64,000 nucleotides of DNA from Porticoccus sp963974675 (GTDB lineage: Bacteria > Pseudomonadota > Gammaproteobacteria > Pseudomonadales > Porticoccaceae). Position numbers and translations under genes: made by a program. A model generated the notes under the pieces. That model had not been told where the DNA came from, ran no database searches, and worked only from the letters and a program-made list of their open reading frames with translations. The stretch lies in NCBI GenBank assembly GCA_963974675.1, contig CAXBDQ010000002.1, positions 62,001-126,000 of the forward strand. Reading direction: 5' to 3'. This document shows, piece by piece, positions 1 to 7,574 of the stretch. The stretch's first letter is position 1. Every line of letters starts with the position of its first letter.

Positions 1-2
1 TA

Positions 3-881
3 GAAGTCATCTTGATCCTTCCTGACAACGTAGAATCTGCGTTAAAAGCTCAGCCACCGGTACCCCATTGCCAATACCTTTTTGTAAAACTCGAAGAGCT
101 GATCAAGCTTCATCAGGCTGAAAACAAAATACAACAGCCCCACTTTGCCTCGTTTACTGCCTTTTTACTGGGTAAAACCGCACACAAAAAGCCCCACTAC
201 AAACCAAAAAAACTGGCCTTTGTGCGACTACATCAGCAAACAAGGCGCTACCTGCTGGCGGCAAGTATTCTGCTCGCCATCACAACTCTCGGTATCACGG
301 GTAACAACCTGCTAAAAAGCTATTCTATGGGGAAAACCAATCTACAGATGAATCAAAATCTGTCAGATAACAGCACGAATGTTGAGACACTTCAGTCCTG
401 GTTTGGTGCAAGAAAAACCTCTCCCGAAAAAATGGAAACTGTCGTAACAACGGCAAGAAAACTCACAGAAAACAATCCCTTACCCAAGCCTATATTTGAA
501 ATTATCAGTCGCGGATACGAGAATTTTAACGATCTGTCACTGAACATCCTAGAATGGGAACGAGTGTCTGCATCAGAAAAAAACAGCCACAATGCCTTGA
601 GTAATGAAGATATGAATGGTTTGGGGGTAGCCCATTCTGCAAATACGGTACTCATAAGACTAGAAGGAGAAGTGCTCAATTTTCAAGGCAACTATCGACA
701 GGCTATTGAACGCATACAAACTTTTGCTGATGAGCTAAAAAATCAAGCCTCGGTTGAGCTGGTTAACGTCCTTAAATTTCCGCTAGATATCAATCCAGCC
801 ACAAACATCAATCGGTCGATCTCCGATCAAACTGCACCGGCCTTTGCGCTTGAAGTTCAGCTCAACCCGGAGGCCTTATAA
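3..881 (+). CDS. C-terminal part of a PilN/MshI-like pilus assembly protein (5' end outside window)
   Basis: The reading frame is open from the first bases of the window, so only the C-terminal part is present; the TTG at 12 is unlikely to be the true start. One membrane segment lies about 80-100 residues in (YLLAASILLAITTLGITG). A long extracytoplasmic part follows, with a last third that looks like the ferredoxin-like fold of PilN/GspL proteins (LIRLEGEVLNFQGNYRQAI). It overlaps the next gene by one base (TAATG), with a GGAGG ribosome binding site inside its own end, so the two are co-translated. The call rests on context (PilO-like, PilP-like and pilin genes follow) and topology more than on sequence identity. 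Confidence 0.6.
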   Translation, partial: EVILILPDNVESALKAQPPVPHCQYLFVKLEELIKLHQAENKIQQPHFASFTAFLLGKTAHKKPHYKPKKLAFVRLHQQTRRYLLAASILLAITTLGITGNNLLKSYSMGKTNLQMNQNLSDNSTNVETLQSWFGARKTSPEKMETVVTTARKLTENNPLPKPIFEIISRGYENFNDLSLNILEWERVSASEKNSHNALSNEDMNGLGVAHSANTVLIRLEGEVLNFQGNYRQAIERIQTFADELKNQASVELVNVLKFPLDINPATNINRSISDQTAPAFALEVQLNPEAL

Positions 882-1510
882 TGAATCATATTGACTATTC
901 CTTATTGCGGGATCGAATTATTCTTTTTACTTGTGTGTTGGTAGTCTGCATGTTGATGCTGTGGTTTAGCTTCTCACAATTATCCAAACAACAACAAATG
1001 ATGGGTTCCACACAAACAGACATGGGCTATGTGGAAGAGAGAATAAATCGCCTTAATAACTTGGCCTCACTGTTTGAGAACTTTAATGCTGACTATAGAA
1101 AATATGAAGCAAAGGGTTTTCTAAATGAAGAGCATAGACTTATTTGGATAGAAACCCTGGGAGAAACGGCCAACCGTTTGGGCTTACGTGATTTGCGTTA
1201 TCAAATTTCTCCCAGACAAAAATCGACCAATCAAAACTTCATACAATCACCCGGTCTCACCTTATTTGAATCCAAGCTAACCCTGGAATCTGAACTGACT
1301 CACGAGGGAGATCTTGTCAATTTAGTAGCCGACTTAGCCCAATTAAATTCAGGCTTATTTGTGGTAGATAGTTGCAAAATTACGAGGGTAGACTTAACGG
1401 CAACATTAGCCTTTAGCCATAATTTTCAGGCGGTATGCGACACACACTGGTATACCGCAAACTACGATGAACAGACCAATGAATTTGTAGAAAATGACTT
1501 CATGGAGTAA
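881..1510 (+). CDS. PilO/MshJ-like inner-membrane pilus assembly protein
   Basis: A 209-residue bitopic protein: short cytoplasmic N-terminus, one membrane helix at about residues 13-31, a coiled-coil-prone stretch to about 60, then a periplasmic domain. This is the layout of PilO and MshJ, which pair with PilN-like proteins to form the inner-membrane alignment complex of type IV pili. It sits between a PilN-like partner upstream (TAATG overlap) and a PilP-like gene 5 bases downstream, the expected order. Two cysteines near the C-terminus (DSCKI and AVCDT) could form a disulphide. No catalytic motif is expected or seen. Confidence is moderate because PilO proteins are poorly conserved. Confidence 0.6.
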   Translation: MNHIDYSLLRDRIILFTCVLVVCMLMLWFSFSQLSKQQQMMGSTQTDMGYVEERINRLNNLASLFENFNADYRKYEAKGFLNEEHRLIWIETLGETANRLGLRDLRYQISPRQKSTNQNFIQSPGLTLFESKLTLESELTHEGDLVNLVADLAQLNSGLFVVDSCKITRVDLTATLAFSHNFQAVCDTHWYTANYDEQTNEFVENDFME

Positions 1511-1515
1511 GAGTT

Positions 1516-2043
1516 ATGACCTCTAACAAAGTCAATAAATTTAAGCTTTTTGGTGGATTAGCACTTCTAGTTCTATCGATGGAAAGCTATGCTTTTGGTA
1601 TCCTATTTACCACACCTCAACAACGCGATGCTCTTGATCAGCGACGAGCAAGCGGTGAGGAGTTCTCAGAGATGCGACAAGAATTATCACCAACTGTCAC
1701 ACCGCCCGCCAAACAAATGTTTTTTAATGGCTATGTCATTCGTAAATCTGGCCCAGGTACAGCATGGGCTAACCATCAAGTAGTGACGGATAACAAGGAT
1801 AAAAACACACCGCACAACGGTATAACTGCCAAATTGAATAACATTAAAGGAACCTCCGTACCTGTAAAACCATCAGCAATATCAAGATCAGTAAGACTTC
1901 AACCAGGACAACTGCTAAACCAAGTTACTGGAGAGATTACTGAAAGTTACTACCAAAAACATTCAACAACGCAAAGCAGTCATTCTGTCAAACCCGAACA
2001 AGAGGCAGAGGAACCTGAAAACGATTCACCGGAGCATGAATGA
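1516..2043 (+). CDS. PilP/MshK-like periplasmic pilus protein
   Basis: A 175-residue protein with a signal peptide (hydrophobic residues about 11-25, probable cleavage after SYA). The motif FFNGYVIRKSGPGTAW at residues 69-84 resembles the small beta-domain of PilP/MshK and GspC homology regions, where a similar NG-V-x-R-x-x-G-x-x-x-x-W pattern occurs. The C-terminal 25 residues are acidic and likely disordered. Its position after PilN- and PilO-like genes fits a link between the inner-membrane complex and the secretin. The stop overlaps the next start (ATGA), implying coupling. The family link is by motif memory and context. Confidence 0.5.
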   Translation: MTSNKVNKFKLFGGLALLVLSMESYAFGILFTTPQQRDALDQRRASGEEFSEMRQELSPTVTPPAKQMFFNGYVIRKSGPGTAWANHQVVTDNKDKNTPHNGITAKLNNIKGTSVPVKPSAISRSVRLQPGQLLNQVTGEITESYYQKHSTTQSSHSVKPEQEAEEPENDSPEHE

Positions 2044-2807
2044 GGTTAGATATTAAGAGCTATTCCTCAGAACATCATCAACAGGGAGCCGCTCTGATTA
2101 TTCTGGTACTACTGATGGTTTTGGCTTTCTCAACAGCCCTGCTGACTGGAATAAGCTCATATGCAACAAAATTAGCACGGTCTGAAAAAACACTCATACA
2201 TTTATCCGAAGCAAAATCTGCTGTCATCGCTTACGCCCGATTATCAGATCCCGACAAAACGTCAACGGGCCTACAACAAAGATATCTTCCCTGCCCTGAC
2301 GCAGACGGTGACGGGCTAGAAGAAACACCCTGCGGCTCTACGGCTGCTACCGGCTGGCTCCCTTGGCAAACACTGGGACTCCCCCCGTTAAAAGACGCCA
2401 GTGGCTACTGCCTGCGATATTACGTTGCCGGAGAATATAAACAGGGCTCAAGCGGGCCTCCTCTCATTTCAGCCTTACCACCGTCAAGCGGGCTTCCCCT
2501 CATTTCAGCCTTACCACCGGCAGAATTTACTTTAAGTGATCCTAACCAATTGCTATCAAATGATGTGGTCGCCATCATCTTTGCCCCCTACGACATCCTC
2601 GCCGGACAAACAAGAAACGTAACTCCGGGTATAGCAACAGAATGTGGCAGCACAAGTCTCGGCGCGGCCATTAACCAAAATCAAAATCTGCTCGACAGTA
2701 TTGCCGGTATAACCAATGCCAGTGCCCCAGATTTTATTGTGGCCCCCGAAGGCAGTAGTACAACCTTTAATGATGTGGCTAGCTGGGTATTGCGTACCGA
2801 GTTATAG
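2040..2807 (+). CDS. PilX/MshP-like pilin-type protein with duplicated segment
   Basis: A 255-residue protein with a short polar leader and QGAALI at residues 15-20, followed by a long hydrophobic helix. This is the N-terminal pattern of PilX/PulK/MshP-type minor pilins rather than the GF-T-L-x-E type. The globular head contains LPCPDADGDG followed by a WLPW segment, a pattern shared with the next gene product, so the two heads look paralogous. A 12-residue stretch is tandemly duplicated (SSGPPLISALPP then SSGLPLISALPP), encoded by a 36-bp DNA repeat. The start overlaps the upstream stop. Role inferred: minor pilin or pseudopilin that primes or caps the fibre. Confidence 0.6.
   Translation: MRLDIKSYSSEHHQQGAALIILVLLMVLAFSTALLTGISSYATKLARSEKTLIHLSEAKSAVIAYARLSDPDKTSTGLQQRYLPCPDADGDGLEETPCGSTAATGWLPWQTLGLPPLKDASGYCLRYYVAGEYKQGSSGPPLISALPPSSGLPLISALPPAEFTLSDPNQLLSNDVVAIIFAPYDILAGQTRNVTPGIATECGSTSLGAAINQNQNLLDSIAGITNASAPDFIVAPEGSSTTFNDVASWVLRTEL
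2448..2519 (+). repeat. 36-bp in-frame tandem duplication inside the PilX-like gene
   Basis: Two adjacent 36-bp units (2448-2483 and 2484-2519) differ at two positions by my alignment. The unit keeps the reading frame and adds 12 residues rich in proline and serine to the pilin head. The near identity suggests a recent slippage or recombination event. It is not part of a longer array. Confidence 0.9.
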
Positions 2808-2838
2808 TGACGTGGTATTCAACCAGCGAATAGAAAGC

Positions 2839-3561
2839 ATGAATTCAGAAATAAACAAGCCCATAGAACACCCACAAAGCACTGGGCAAACAATTCCAGC
2901 TCGAAACAAAAACCAGCAAGGGTTTTCATTGCTGGAAATGGCTGTAGTTCTGGTTGTACTGGGTTTGATACTGGGCGGCATGCTAATACCTCTATCAACT
3001 CAAATAGAGAAACAAGATAGAGATGAGACCCAAAAAATATTACAAGATATACAGGATGCACTGATTGGCTACACGATGACAAATGGACGCTTACCCTGCC
3101 CAGACACCGATGGCGACGGCATCATTGATATGGCTGGAACATGCACCAATGTACAAGGCACCATCCCTTGGGTGGATCTTGGCGTTGGCAAAGAAGATGC
3201 TTGGGGACAACCGTTTACCTACCGTGTTACAGGCAGTTTTGCCGACAATACAGATGGCACTGGATGCGGTATAGCAACAGTCGGAGTGTCTTTTGAGCTC
3301 TGCTCAGTAGCTGATATCAATGTGATAGATGCCGCAGCAGGAAACCCCGTAGCCAACCTAATACCCGCGGTTGTCATTGCCCATGGAAAAAACTGGGCAA
3401 CAACCACCAGCGTCGATGAAAATGAGAACACAGACACCGATACAACATTTGTGGATAGACGGCCATCCATGAAAACCGCACCCACATTTGACGACCAAGT
3501 TATGTGGGTTTCTTCCAACATACTGAAAACCAAACTGGTATCTGCAGGGCGATTACCATGA
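2839..3561 (+). CDS. Type IV prepilin-like protein (minor pilin)
   Basis: Taking the ATG at 2839 gives 240 residues with a 28-residue leader ending QQG and a prepilin peptidase site before FSLLEMAVVLVV; the glutamate at mature position 5 is present. The ATG lies 31 bases after the preceding stop. An upstream in-frame ATG at 2716 would add 41 residues overlapping the preceding gene, and is rejected. The head carries LPCPDTDGDG near residue 90, an acidic loop that resembles calcium-binding loops of pseudopilins, and several cysteines. It shares this head pattern with the upstream protein. The leader is unusually long for a class IVa prepilin and closer to MSHA-type leaders. Confidence 0.75.
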   Translation: MNSEINKPIEHPQSTGQTIPARNKNQQGFSLLEMAVVLVVLGLILGGMLIPLSTQIEKQDRDETQKILQDIQDALIGYTMTNGRLPCPDTDGDGIIDMAGTCTNVQGTIPWVDLGVGKEDAWGQPFTYRVTGSFADNTDGTGCGIATVGVSFELCSVADINVIDAAAGNPVANLIPAVVIAHGKNWATTTSVDENENTDTDTTFVDRRPSMKTAPTFDDQVMWVSSNILKTKLVSAGRLP

Positions 3562-3692
3562 CCCACATTGCAAAAACAAATAATTCTTTGTAATTAATGA
3601 GTTGTATAATGGATTTCAGGTATTTTATTGCGTTAGTATGATGAACAAAGAAACAAGCAATGCTATCAAGGATTAACTGGGAGATTAGAGGA

Positions 3693-4310
3693 ATGCACAT
3701 TAACAACCGATCAAATAAAAAGTCTAAGCAAAGTGGTTTTACCTTGGTAGAAATTGCCATTGTTCTGGTTATTATTGGCCTGATTTTAGGTGGTGTCCTA
3801 CAAGGACAAACCATGATTGAAAATGCCAAGTACAAAAAATTTGTGAAAGAAGTAGATAGCTATCGAACTGCCTATTACACTTTTCAAGACATGTATCAAG
3901 CCTTACCTGGGGATATGCTAAATACAGCATTACTAGATGCATCTGCTGTACCTGGAAATGGTGACGGCCTCATTCAGGGCAACACATGTACTGCTGCTAC
4001 AGAGGAGTCCTGTAAAGTATGGTCACACTTGCGCTATGCTGGGTTGATTCCTGGTGACCCTGCTGCTACTGGTCAAACGGCACGGCCAACCCATGCTTAC
4101 GGTACGACAGTAGATAGTTTTTTATATACAAGCGGCGGCAATGGAATATCCAAGAATAAAATGTATATTAATTCAGTACCAGGAGATGTTGCCCAACGTT
4201 ATGACAATGAATATGACGACGGTGATGGAAACAGTGGAAACATTTCACAGACTGGCAGCTCTTCAACCTATGTTACTACAGGCCTCATTACCTTAGTTGT
4301 TGAACTGTAA
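3693..4310 (+). CDS. Type IV prepilin, candidate major pilin
   Basis: The ATG at 3693 gives 205 residues with a basic leader (KKSKQSG) cut before FTLVEIAIVLVIIGLILGG, the classic class IVa/MSHA prepilin signature including the mature E5. An in-frame ATG at 3660 is an alternative start, but the shorter leader is more typical. A 130-bp gap separates it from the upstream pilin gene. That gap contains a perfect TATAAT at 3605-3610, although no good -35 element is visible, so the gene may have its own promoter. The head contains a GNGDG loop and a cysteine pair (NTCTAATEESC). The protein is a good candidate for the main fibre subunit. Confidence 0.75.
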   Translation: MHINNRSNKKSKQSGFTLVEIAIVLVIIGLILGGVLQGQTMIENAKYKKFVKEVDSYRTAYYTFQDMYQALPGDMLNTALLDASAVPGNGDGLIQGNTCTAATEESCKVWSHLRYAGLIPGDPAATGQTARPTHAYGTTVDSFLYTSGGNGISKNKMYINSVPGDVAQRYDNEYDDGDGNSGNISQTGSSSTYVTTGLITLVVEL

Positions 4311-4408
4311 CAAACACAAGTGATAGCGTGATTCTGCCAACATTGCTAGGTATTACTTGCATTCCACTAGCAACTCCACCGTACTTTTTGCGGAGTTAAG
4401 GTTTTAAG

Positions 4409-5140
4409 TTGAGTATGCAACCCAGTAACCGTCGACAAGATCATCGTATAACTGCGCCGTCTGCTAAAGTAAAAATACGCAAACGGGGTGGTTTTCACCG
4501 TTGGAATAATGATGTCACCCTAGTCAACGTCAGCTCCAGTGGCCTCTCTATTACCTCTAGCAGTTTGAATCTGAATACACTCAATAAAGTAGAATTTGAA
4601 CTGACACTGGATAGAGAAACTATATTGGGCAGTGCCATTGTCTGCCACATAGGCAATGACGGTCTGCAGCAAAAATACGGCTTACTCTTTATTACTGCCA
4701 ACACAGATATTGATCACCTTATAAACGGTTCCCTACTCTCCACAGATCAAGCTAAACGCCTAGGTGAAGAGTTAGCCGAACGCTTTATTCATCAGAAAAA
4801 TGGGGAAATACCCAACCCTGAGTTAAAGAAACAAAATCAGCTGATGCTGGATGCTGTTAAAGCCATGGCTATTCGTTTAGGTGAAATGGGTCTTCGCGTT
4901 AAAGACGATTCAGGAAATCAAGCAATACCCGATAAAACGCTTTTTGTTATCCCCAAAGGTGGGCTCAGCTTTCTCTCTTTAGCAACGACAAATCAAGTGG
5001 TTCGAATATCAGTATCGGTAATAAAACAGGATAACCAACAGTTTATCTATCAGCTTTCGTCGGGTGAGCAGTTACCCAACTTGGTCGATTTGCTGAATCA
5101 TATCTGTGCCGCTTTCGACCAGATTTCTACTGCTGCCTAA
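4409..5140 (+). CDS. PilZ-domain c-di-GMP-binding protein
   Basis: The N-terminus carries the two PilZ signature motifs: RRQDHR (R-x3-R) near residue 8 and NVSSSG (N-x-S-x-x-G) near residue 40, followed by a beta-rich segment. These residues contact cyclic di-GMP in the family. The C-terminal 120 residues are unassigned. The start is either TTG 4409 or ATG 4415; an AAGG at 4398-4401 is better spaced for TTG. Placed between pilin and pilus ATPase genes, it probably links c-di-GMP level to pilus assembly. A receiver-EAL protein at 36.1 kb is a possible source of c-di-GMP turnover; that link is inference. Confidence 0.8.
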   Translation: MSMQPSNRRQDHRITAPSAKVKIRKRGGFHRWNNDVTLVNVSSSGLSITSSSLNLNTLNKVEFELTLDRETILGSAIVCHIGNDGLQQKYGLLFITANTDIDHLINGSLLSTDQAKRLGEELAERFIHQKNGEIPNPELKKQNQLMLDAVKAMAIRLGEMGLRVKDDSGNQAIPDKTLFVIPKGGLSFLSLATTNQVVRISVSVIKQDNQQFIYQLSSGEQLPNLVDLLNHICAAFDQISTAA

Positions 5141-5254
5141 ATCATCATCAGGTCACATCAAAACTGAAGGCAAGACTAAGTTCATCCGCTTCACCCTTTC
5201 CCTCAAAGCTGAGTATACTAATCACGCCAAAAGGTCCATTTGACTCTGTTAAAA

Positions 5255-5318
5255 TTTGGTTCTTTTAAAACTTGGTCTTTTTACCTTTTAAGTTTAGTTC
5301 TTTTAAAACCTAGCCTTT
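5255..5318 (+). repeat. Imperfect 26-bp direct repeat upstream of the ATPase gene
   Basis: Positions 5255-5280 and 5293-5318 match at 22 of 26 bases by eye, centred on a shared TTCTTTTAAAAC core. They lie 35-98 bases before the ATPase start in an AT-rich 212-bp gap. The spacing of 38 bases is not a whole number of helical turns. They may be a regulator site or simple AT-rich duplication; no function can be assigned. Confidence 0.6.
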
Positions 5319-5352
5319 CTAAACAAGGGCTCTTTATGGGAACACCACTAGA

Positions 5353-6831
5353 ATGTATTGCGATTTTTTTGGTCTAAAAACAGCACCCTTTCGTGTCACC
5401 CCAGACACATCACTTTTCTATGCAGGGGGAGAACGAGAAGCACTACTAAACGCTATTGTCTACGCAATATCTCATGGTGACGGCATGGTAAAAGTTGTCG
5501 GTGAAGTCGGCAGCGGTAAAACCATGCTCACTAGGATGCTGGAAAAAAAACTGCCTGATAGTGTAACCATTATCTATTTACCCAACCCTAGTCTTGCAGC
5601 AAAAGACCTAGTGTTTGCTATCGGACATGAGCTTGGCCTTGAGTTAGATAACAACCAAACAAAAACCCATGTTCTCCTGTCCATTCAGACTAAATTGTTG
5701 GAAATTCATTCCCGCAATCAACGTATGGTGGTTTTTATTGATGAAGCCCAGTGCATGCCCCTCGACACACTGGAAGAATTACGACTGCTGACTAATTTAG
5801 AAACAGAGACAGACAAACTGCTACAACTGGTTTTATTTGGTCAACCAGAATTAGATGAACATCTCAGTCACCCTTCTGTTCGGCAAATTAAAGAGCGTAT
5901 TATTCATAACCTTTACCTGAAACCCTTTAGTCAGGCTGAAGTTGATGAATACTTGGCCTTTAGGCTTCACAAAGCGGGTTACAACGGCTCACCACTCTTT
6001 TCAAAACCTGCTCTCAAGGCACTTGCCAAGTATTCTGACGGCCTTCCTAGGCGACTTAGTATCCTTGCTGACAAAAGCATGCTGGCCGCGTTTGCGTCAC
6101 AATTACGGACCGTCGCTAAATCCCACGTCGACATCGCCCATGGTGATAACCGTACAACCCTTCGTTCAACCAAGAAGATCTGGCCCATAGTACTTGGGCT
6201 GACAGCAATATTGGCTGTTGTGGGTATTGGGTTGCTTGTTCTAGAGCAAACATCAACATCCCCTTTTAACGTTTCTTTATCTCAGCCACAGAATGATGAG
6301 AAGCCCACTGCGCAGTCAGGCCTTGCCGAATCAGCGGTAACAAACTTAACAATAGAGTCTGAACCCACACCAGCCTTTATATCCATGCCTACAATATCGA
6401 CAACACCGCTATCTTTAGCACCCATAGCACCTTTAGCAACAGAAGAGAAAAGAAAGAGACAAGCTCAGAAACCACAGCCACAAGAAACTGCTCTTGAAAC
6501 ACAGCACCTGTTAAATACTCCCAAGCTAAATCAGCTGTTGTCTAAAACTGAACATTGGCTAAACAACCCCGGTCCCGAGAGATACACCATTCAGATTATG
6601 TCGACCCATTCTAAAGATAAAAATGAACTGGAAGAATTCTTACAAAGATACTCAGGACAACCCTTAGGAGAACAGCTTTTTATACACCCAGCCGTTAAGA
6701 ACAATCAAAGATTCTATGCAGTAACCTATGGTAGATTCGCTAAGTACCAAGCAGCTAAAGAACAACTCAGCGGATTACCAGCGGCAATGAGGCGCTTTGA
6801 TCCCTATATAAAAACGATTAGCACCAAGTAA
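5353..6831 (+). CDS. ExeA/MshM-type AAA ATPase with C-terminal SPOR domain
   Basis: Residues 1-270 are an AAA ATPase of the ExeA/GspA/MshM type: Walker A GEVGSGKT near residue 55, Walker B VVFIDEAQ near 130, and the family's opening MYCDFFGLKTAPF. One membrane helix follows at about 275-297, then a proline/threonine-rich linker. A final 80-residue segment (YTIQIMSTHSKDKNEL onward) matches the SPOR fold that binds denuded peptidoglycan glycan strands. ExeA proteins remodel or bind peptidoglycan to let secretins or pili cross the wall; here a SPOR domain replaces the more common peptidoglycan-binding domain. It closes the pilus cluster and is followed by a convergent gene. Confidence 0.85.
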   Translation: MYCDFFGLKTAPFRVTPDTSLFYAGGEREALLNAIVYAISHGDGMVKVVGEVGSGKTMLTRMLEKKLPDSVTIIYLPNPSLAAKDLVFAIGHELGLELDNNQTKTHVLLSIQTKLLEIHSRNQRMVVFIDEAQCMPLDTLEELRLLTNLETETDKLLQLVLFGQPELDEHLSHPSVRQIKERIIHNLYLKPFSQAEVDEYLAFRLHKAGYNGSPLFSKPALKALAKYSDGLPRRLSILADKSMLAAFASQLRTVAKSHVDIAHGDNRTTLRSTKKIWPIVLGLTAILAVVGIGLLVLEQTSTSPFNVSLSQPQNDEKPTAQSGLAESAVTNLTIESEPTPAFISMPTISTTPLSLAPIAPLATEEKRKRQAQKPQPQETALETQHLLNTPKLNQLLSKTEHWLNNPGPERYTIQIMSTHSKDKNELEEFLQRYSGQPLGEQLFIHPAVKNNQRFYAVTYGRFAKYQAAKEQLSGLPAAMRRFDPYIKTISTK

Positions 6832-6933
6832 TCTGTTTACGAGCTACGACTTTGATGTCACGACGATAAACACCAGATATATATCTACCTACCAAACTCC
6901 ATTTTCTCAATACAAAGCGCTCTCCCTGCACGC

Positions 6934-7254
6934 TTAAAGATCAAACATTATGTCTCCGCCCTGCTGTTCCTGACAAACACGGTTCAGTAGTGCACCCAAA
7001 ACTTCATTGGTCGTCGTACAAACCCAATCATTGCCACTGTAATTGAAATAATAACCGCCAGACTTTGCCGCCAGCCAAATTTGAGCCAGTGCAGGCTGTC
7101 GAGAAATAATCACTTTCGAACCATTAGCCTCGATGGTTAATGTTAATACTCCTGATGAAGTCTCATAATCAATATCTTCACCGCTGTCATCAATAACCTC
7201 TTCGATGGCCAACATGATCTCATCGCAGTATTGATTAAATTCAGTTTCATTCAT
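6934..7254 (-). CDS. cyaY: Frataxin-like iron-sulfur cluster assembly protein CyaY
   Basis: A 106-residue protein of normal CyaY length. The acidic first helix (EEVIDDSGEDIDYE) is the frataxin iron-binding ridge, and the sheet motif QPALAQIWLAAKSGGYYF is diagnostic. CyaY binds iron and modulates cysteine desulfurase IscS during Fe-S cluster assembly in the cytoplasm. It is transcribed divergently from lptM-lysA, the common arrangement in gammaproteobacteria. Confidence 0.95.
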   Translation of the reverse strand: MNETEFNQYCDEIMLAIEEVIDDSGEDIDYETSSGVLTLTIEANGSKVIISRQPALAQIWLAAKSGGYYFNYSGNDWVCTTTNEVLGALLNRVCQEQQGGDIMFDL

Positions 7255-7370
7255 ATTTATAGGCCCACATTAGGACATTTCGTCTGTGTACGGAGTATAT
7301 GCGATTGAGTGTTATAGGTGTCAGCCGGTATACTCGCAGACATCTTAAAAATCAAATACAGGTTTTTTTC

Positions 7371-7565
7371 ATGCAATGTTTTTGTGCATTACGTCTTTAT
7401 GCATGGATACTGCTACTCGCAGTATCCACCGTGGGTCTGACGGGCTGTGGGAACAAAGGTCCATTATACCTCCCACCAGAACCTGTCCAAGAAATCACAT
7501 CGGAATCTGGAGAGACTGTAGAGCCTACAGAAGCGAAAGACTCCGAGGCCACCGAATCAGAATAA
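7371..7565 (+). CDS. lptM: LptM (YifL-type) small lipoprotein
   Basis: The ATG at 7371, preceded by ACAGG at a spacing of about 8, gives a 64-residue lipoprotein. A signal peptide ends in the lipobox LTGC, followed by GNKGPLYLP, the conserved LptM/YifL head. LptM helps the LPS transport barrel LptD mature by acting with the Bam machinery. The acidic tail is rich in Glu and Thr. A GTG-like upstream extension to 7299 adds 24 residues and would spoil the signal peptide, so it is not preferred. It lies directly upstream of lysA, as in most relatives. Confidence 0.9.
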   Translation: MQCFCALRLYAWILLLAVSTVGLTGCGNKGPLYLPPEPVQEITSESGETVEPTEAKDSEATESE

Positions 7566-7574
7566 AGATTAGCC

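Noticed and set aside
2716..2838. Longer start for the prepilin at 2839
   Set aside because: It would overlap the preceding pilin gene and give a 69-residue leader without homology.
3580..3692. Possible RpoN promoter for the major pilin gene
   Set aside because: The nearest GG and GC pair (GGTATTTTATTGC) is spaced 9, not 10; only an isolated TATAAT is convincing.
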